Positions 61,301-64,000 of a stretch of DNA of 64,000 nucleotides are shown in pieces. Location of the stretch: assembly GCF_000378385.1 (NCBI RefSeq), contig NZ_KB899660.1, positions 868,001 through 932,000 on the forward strand. The letters run 5' to 3'. The stretch comes from Paenibacillus daejeonensis DSM 15491. Lineage in GTDB: Bacteria; Bacillota; Bacilli; Paenibacillales; Paenibacillaceae. Within the stretch, counting starts at the first letter, position 1, and each line of letters starts with the position of its first letter. The position numbers and the translations under genes are program-made. The notes under the pieces are model-generated. The model made no database searches, was not told where the DNA came from, and saw only the letters and a list, made by a program, of their open reading frames with translations.

Positions 61301-62948
61301 ATGCCGCTTCACTGGTGATGCGGTCAATCTCAGGTTTCAGCTCAGCATAACTGCGGTAACTATCATATGGGGTCAGCTTAATAGGCGCATAAGCAACCGC
61401 TTGTCCATTGGTTACAGCAGCAAGTTCAAATGTACCAATCAACGATGGATACAAGCGACGAGGAGTTCCCGAAAGATTAGTAGTTCCATAAGGAAGATCG
61501 AAAGTGATTGTTGCAGTAACTTCACCATCGTTCTCTTCAACACTGTCCACTCTGATGAACGGTGCACCATTGTACCCAGGTGTAACACCTTGACCAGAAA
61601 CATAGGTTTTCCACTCTGACAGCGGTTTGCCGTCGTATGTCCAGCTCAGGTTGTTGACATCGACGCCTTGTGGGAGGTCAAATTTGGCTTCAAATGTTCT
61701 TACCTCAGTCATGGATGCAACATCTTTATCCAATTCAAGAGCTTGCGGTTCTTGAACTTGAATCAAAATCTCAGTCAGCAAATGTGTAAATGTGGACAGA
61801 TGCTTCTCAATCCGGCCAGGGAAAGCTTGGCTGATATATGCAATGCTGTCTTTGTATGTGTGGAATACTCTGCCTTCTTGAACAGTCTGGGTGTAACCGT
61901 CGAGGTCGCCGATGTCCCAGTTCGTGGCTTCAAGATATGCATATGGAATGCCAGCACGCTTGAATGGTGCGTGGTCGCTCCAATCGCCCGTTGTTCCTTT
62001 TGGATAGTCTGGATTTTTGCCTTCGTTTGTAATTACGTCAAGAGCATCGTTCTTTACAATTTCAAGGCCGAGGTCACGGATGAAACCGGCATTGCCGCCG
62101 CTTCCGTAGATGTACATGAAGTCACCTGCAGCAAGGCTGTCCAGGTTAATCATGGCCACCGTGTTTGCTTTGGCTTCTTCGCTCATGGCTCTTACATAAG
62201 CATTGGAGCCTTGGAGCCCTTGCTCTTCTGCACCAAATGCAATAAAGCGAACAGTGTAAGGACGCTCATCCACTGTCAATTCAGACAATGCTTTTGCTGT
62301 CTCCAGCATAACGGCTACGCCAGATGCATTATCGTCTGAACCTTTGCCAGTATAAGCTACGCCTCCAACAGTTGTTGTATTGGTACGAACCGAGTCATAG
62401 TGAGCACCTACGATAATTTCACGGGTAGATGCACCAGGCAGAACAGCAATGATGTTGTTGCTGTTTACGGCGTTTCCGCTTCTCACATAGGAAAAAGGTA
62501 CTTTGGAAGGAGTCATGCCCAGCGCAGTGAACTGGTCCATAATGTAGTTGCCGGCTGCTACTTCTTCGGCGCTGCCTGCAACACGAGTACCAATCACATT
62601 CGTGAAATGAGCGAGATGCTCATAAGCTACGAATCCCGTGGCATCCGGAGCCAGCAGAGTTTCAGCCAGCGTTTCTTCCAAGGCCTCTTCCTCTACTGCT
62701 GGTTCTTCTTCAACAGGTGTCTCTGAATCTAGAACCGGCTCTTCTACTCCCTCTTGAGGGGACGCTGGCTCTTCAGCCTCTTGCGCCGGATCTGGTGTCG
62801 TGCCATCCGTTTGTGGAGTTGACGGAGCAGTGATCTCCGTATCCTGCACAACTTCTGCCATCGCGATGCCTGGAGCAATCGCCCCCAGCAGCATGGTCAA
62901 CGACAAGACCAACGCCAGATACTGTTTTGTAATGGATCGTTTAAACAT
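58362..62948 (-). CDS. SLH-anchored surface protein fusing M28 aminopeptidase and M14 carboxypeptidase domains
   Basis: 1528 residues. A signal peptide (to about 31) and an acidic Pro/Glu linker precede an M28 peptidase (about 105-400). Its zinc/catalytic residues appear in VGAHYDSV, GSDDNASG, FGAEEQGLQGS, NLDS and WSDHAPF. A beta region follows, then an M14 carboxypeptidase domain (about 540-870) with zinc motif NIHPDEAPG, substrate motifs NNPDGR and GFDLNRDN, LDMHGF (third zinc ligand) and a possible catalytic Glu in HTLEMPH. After a further domain come a (PTD)n linker and three SLH domains (about 1335-1528). Likely degrades peptides at the cell surface from both ends. Both active sites look intact. 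Confidence 0.9.
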   Translation of the reverse strand: MFKRSITKQYLALVLSLTMLLGAIAPGIAMAEVVQDTEITAPSTPQTDGTTPDPAQEAEEPASPQEGVEEPVLDSETPVEEEPAVEEEALEETLAETLLAPDATGFVAYEHLAHFTNVIGTRVAGSAEEVAAGNYIMDQFTALGMTPSKVPFSYVRSGNAVNSNNIIAVLPGASTREIIVGAHYDSVRTNTTTVGGVAYTGKGSDDNASGVAVMLETAKALSELTVDERPYTVRFIAFGAEEQGLQGSNAYVRAMSEEAKANTVAMINLDSLAAGDFMYIYGSGGNAGFIRDLGLEIVKNDALDVITNEGKNPDYPKGTTGDWSDHAPFKRAGIPYAYLEATNWDIGDLDGYTQTVQEGRVFHTYKDSIAYISQAFPGRIEKHLSTFTHLLTEILIQVQEPQALELDKDVASMTEVRTFEAKFDLPQGVDVNNLSWTYDGKPLSEWKTYVSGQGVTPGYNGAPFIRVDSVEENDGEVTATITFDLPYGTTNLSGTPRRLYPSLIGTFELAAVTNGQAVAYAPIKLTPYDSYRSYAELKPEIDRITSEAASTTGRYIDTSVIGKSVEGRDIYFTVLAKDKASVDYYQDVTHPAMLNDPKKLAADITNGVITDYKVPIWLNNIHPDEAPGVDVILNYFETMALEDSIQYETKVQGEDTTVSLNMEEALDNAIFIFVYTNNPDGRVHNTRANVEGFDLNRDNSYQTQPETQAVTAQIAKWSPLSFLDMHGFVGSFLIEPCTPPHDPNHEFDLLIDSMVEQAYAMGEAGIANTSYTTYHIPYEEHRKLAADPNYRPVGYADGWDDASPAYTAVFAMHHGALGHTLEMPHLNEESQKALYYTAAAATTYVVDNKEKLFLNQLKIYERGIDGIDAGDSVDKYLIDSKNEVVGRPRQGNENFFPEYYVLPVDSSVQKNALESYRMLQYLIRNGVKVEISTEAVTVAGITYPAGSYIVNMHQAKRGLANLVLYDGINVSDFSAMYADIIQNFHDMRGFDRYVIRQEGAFTGKTAPVTSVTIPSPQVPVNASYVLIRNNNNDATKVVNELLASGKTVTMLTQSGVIHEAGDFVVDYRDLNPIASKYYLDMRAFSNTRPSGKVLEASTIAASGVPAYVLRSLGFEVTTDQAAADVLVNTSGSTTLINDGKPYIGFGRVSMNTIRTAGVIPGFNFATTGNSHEGVFLTNVTQDNVITSVYDEQEYFYTVSGSYITAVPEAAKVLATTSDGDDFFKAGWWPNHDRAKGKVLAFTYTEDNKNLTIFSNELVNRAHTQHQYRLLTNAIFNAGPGEAFVGPTPEPGTPIPGPGPGTDPTDPTDPTDPTDPTDPTDPTDPTDPTEPGTPVDPEEPGVPTPEFGDLGGVEAWAGQAIRELAGLGIINGVAENQFAPLKQVTRAEFLTMIVRAFDLVDENASVSFSDVQTSNWHYTYVASAVEAGLVQGVGGNRFEPNRAITREEMAIMAANVLKLTQDASIDDVDGALAKFTDRGTIASYAREAIALLTEEGVIQGMTATTYGPKGIANRAQAAVIISRMLHLND

Positions 62949-63421
62949 CTTTCTCCTCCTTATTGCCCCGTAGGTCAGACCTCTAAGGCTTATCTATCTA
63001 CTACTTGATACAGTACTGCAAGGTGGATCTTACCATGACATAATCCGACTTACGAAATATGACCCATGCACCATCTCCCAGCTCGGCCGCCTTCAATGCC
63101 AAGGATTGTGACCACATGAAAAACCAGCCAATTATGTATACAGTATACTTAATATAATATACTATATTTGTGGAATCTATTATAACACCAGCCTGTCAGT
63201 TGAACAATGCTATTTTTAAAGATTTCTTCATAATTGCTAGAAACGTCAATCCATAGCAAGCGGGCCACCGCCATAGCTAACATCACAATCACACAAGTTC
63301 GTTTTTAAGCACCCGATTTTGATATCCCGCGCTCAAACGAACCACAATTAGTTAAAAGCAGCATACCAGCATACAACACCACAAGATACCCGCACCTCTT
63401 CTCCCCCAACAACTAGTGATC
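62949..63421. other. Gene-free upstream region of the surface peptidase
   Basis: No coding region seen. An AT-rich block at about 63134-63175 contains the inverted repeat GTATACAGTATAC and TATA-like boxes, the likely promoter/operator zone for the minus-strand peptidase gene, giving a long leader. No other structure recognised. Confidence 0.4.
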
Positions 63422-63604
63422 TCTAACGCTCGTCACGTGATCTTAGCGGCCTTTTTACCAGCCGTTTTAATTCTAACGCTTGTGGGCTGAAGTTAGCAGC
63501 GAAGAATTAGCAGTGTCGATTTACTCTTCCAAGAGCTCGTGGCGAGCGTTAGCGCGTGGATCCTGCTCAAATTAGGTCGCTTAGAGCGGATCACAAGCGT
63601 TAGC
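63422..63604. repeat. Intergenic F-F-R-R repeat element C (about 183 bp), variant sequence
   Basis: Forward units begin TCTAACGCTCGT at 63422 and TCTAACGCTTGT at 63472 (50 bp apart). Inverted units end GAGCGTTAGC near 63553 and AAGCGTTAGC near 63604 (51 bp apart). Same architecture and size as elements A and B, but with CTAACGCT in place of CTAACGGC and TTAGC in place of TTATT. Confidence 0.8.
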
Positions 63605-63741
63605 GGAATGCCTCCCCTTCCCCTAGGCCAATTGATCCCTACCAATGCTCCCTACCGACGCTGCCCATAAAATCACAAATTTCATCATCAGCAGCATCCC
63701 ACAGAATATTTCCCTGCCAAGCAAACTCACATTTTATATGC

Positions 63742-63767
63742 AAAAAAGCAAACCCTCACAGGTTTGC
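63742..63767 (-). terminator. Isolated terminator-like hairpin
   Basis: A perfect 7-bp stem GCAAACC/GGTTTGC with a 6-nt loop, followed on the minus strand by six T. No gene ends next to it inside the window; it may end a transcript entering from the right. Confidence 0.6.
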
Positions 63768-63802
63768 TTTGTATCCGGCCACGTTATGCTACCGAACAAC
63801 GC

Positions 63803-64000
63803 TATGTTGCGCCACTCGCGCGCAGATCGCAGCTGAGGGGTCAATATTGGCCAACCACCAACCGCGCACCTACATCACCCAGTTCTAACGGCCATATGCG
63901 CTTATTTATGTTGCGCCACTCGTGCGCAGATCGAAGCTGAGACGCCAACACCGGCCAACCCCAACCGTGCAACTACCTCACCCAGTTCTAACGGCCATAT
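63803..64000. repeat. 104-bp tandem repeat running off the right edge
   Basis: The block starting TATGTTGCGCCACTCG at 63803 recurs at 63907; the block ending GTTCTAACGGCCATAT recurs 103 bp on, at the window end. Each unit includes one forward core of the element A/B type (63884-63907). At least two units are present. Confidence 0.85.

Noticed and set aside
63645-63836. 63-residue plus-strand frame near the right edge
   Set aside because: It crosses a terminator-like hairpin and the start of a repeat; no ribosome site; composition not protein-like.

Overview
The window looks like a chromosomal segment of a Paenibacillus-type Firmicute (inferred from gene content). It has many S-layer-homology (SLH) surface proteins, LplABC/YesMN-type carbohydrate import clusters, strong AGGAGG ribosome sites, intrinsic terminators and moderate GC. 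Most genes lie on the minus strand. No rRNA, tRNA, CRISPR array, phage or insertion sequence was recognised.

Layout. 1-2.7 kb: a bacteriophytochrome (cut by the left edge) behind the heme oxygenase that makes its biliverdin. 2.8-19.2 kb: a complete-looking myo-inositol block (lacI-type repressor, iolB, iolG, iolA, iolC, iolE, iolD). Upstream of it lie an unassigned cytosolic toroid-type protein, a CUT1 sugar importer (two permeases and a lipoprotein) and a membrane AraC sensor-regulator. The same AAGCGCTT-centred palindrome sits before iolD and before the sensor gene, with a weaker version before the binding protein, so one LacI-family regulator (or CcpA) may tie the block together. 19.4-25.2 kb: a secreted SLH-like protein, a 51-bp tandem repeat array, a GntR/YtrA-type ABC operon with two operators, and a CBS-domain protein. 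25.3-28.5 kb: DUF2905, chromate transporter, zinc alcohol dehydrogenase, PH-like protein.

28.6-38.3 kb holds one of the two most interesting systems. A canonical cobalamin riboswitch with a terminator platform heads an operon for a 1628-residue SLH surface protein, a membrane-tethered DUF4430 protein and a full ECF transporter (T, fused A-A, S). The surface protein combines DUF4430 (transcobalamin C-terminal-like) domains with alpha/alpha-barrel modules, the two folds that make up animal intrinsic factor and transcobalamin. This suggests surface capture and relay of vitamin B12.

38.4-45.0 kb is small housekeeping and accessory genes: DUF6398, a TetR/hydrolase pair with a 34-bp palindrome, a CgeD-like glycosyltransferase, a GyrI-like pseudogene, DUF948, PhnA-like, a Cys-rich miniprotein, ArsR-VOC and YebC. 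45.2-55.8 kb: a GLUG/SLH surface protein, then a second CUT1 importer with its YesM/YesN two-component system.

56.0-57.8 kb holds the second striking system: an agr-like quorum-sensing cassette (receptor, AgrB, AgrD, LytTR regulator). Its receptor is only a membrane domain without a kinase, and its regulator is only a LytTR domain without a receiver. 58.4-62.9 kb: a 1528-residue surface protein fusing M28 and M14 peptidases to SLH domains. Three intergenic elements of about 185 bp share a forward-forward-reverse-reverse arrangement of 50-bp units (41.8, 58.0 and 63.4 kb), and a 104-bp tandem repeat runs off the right edge.
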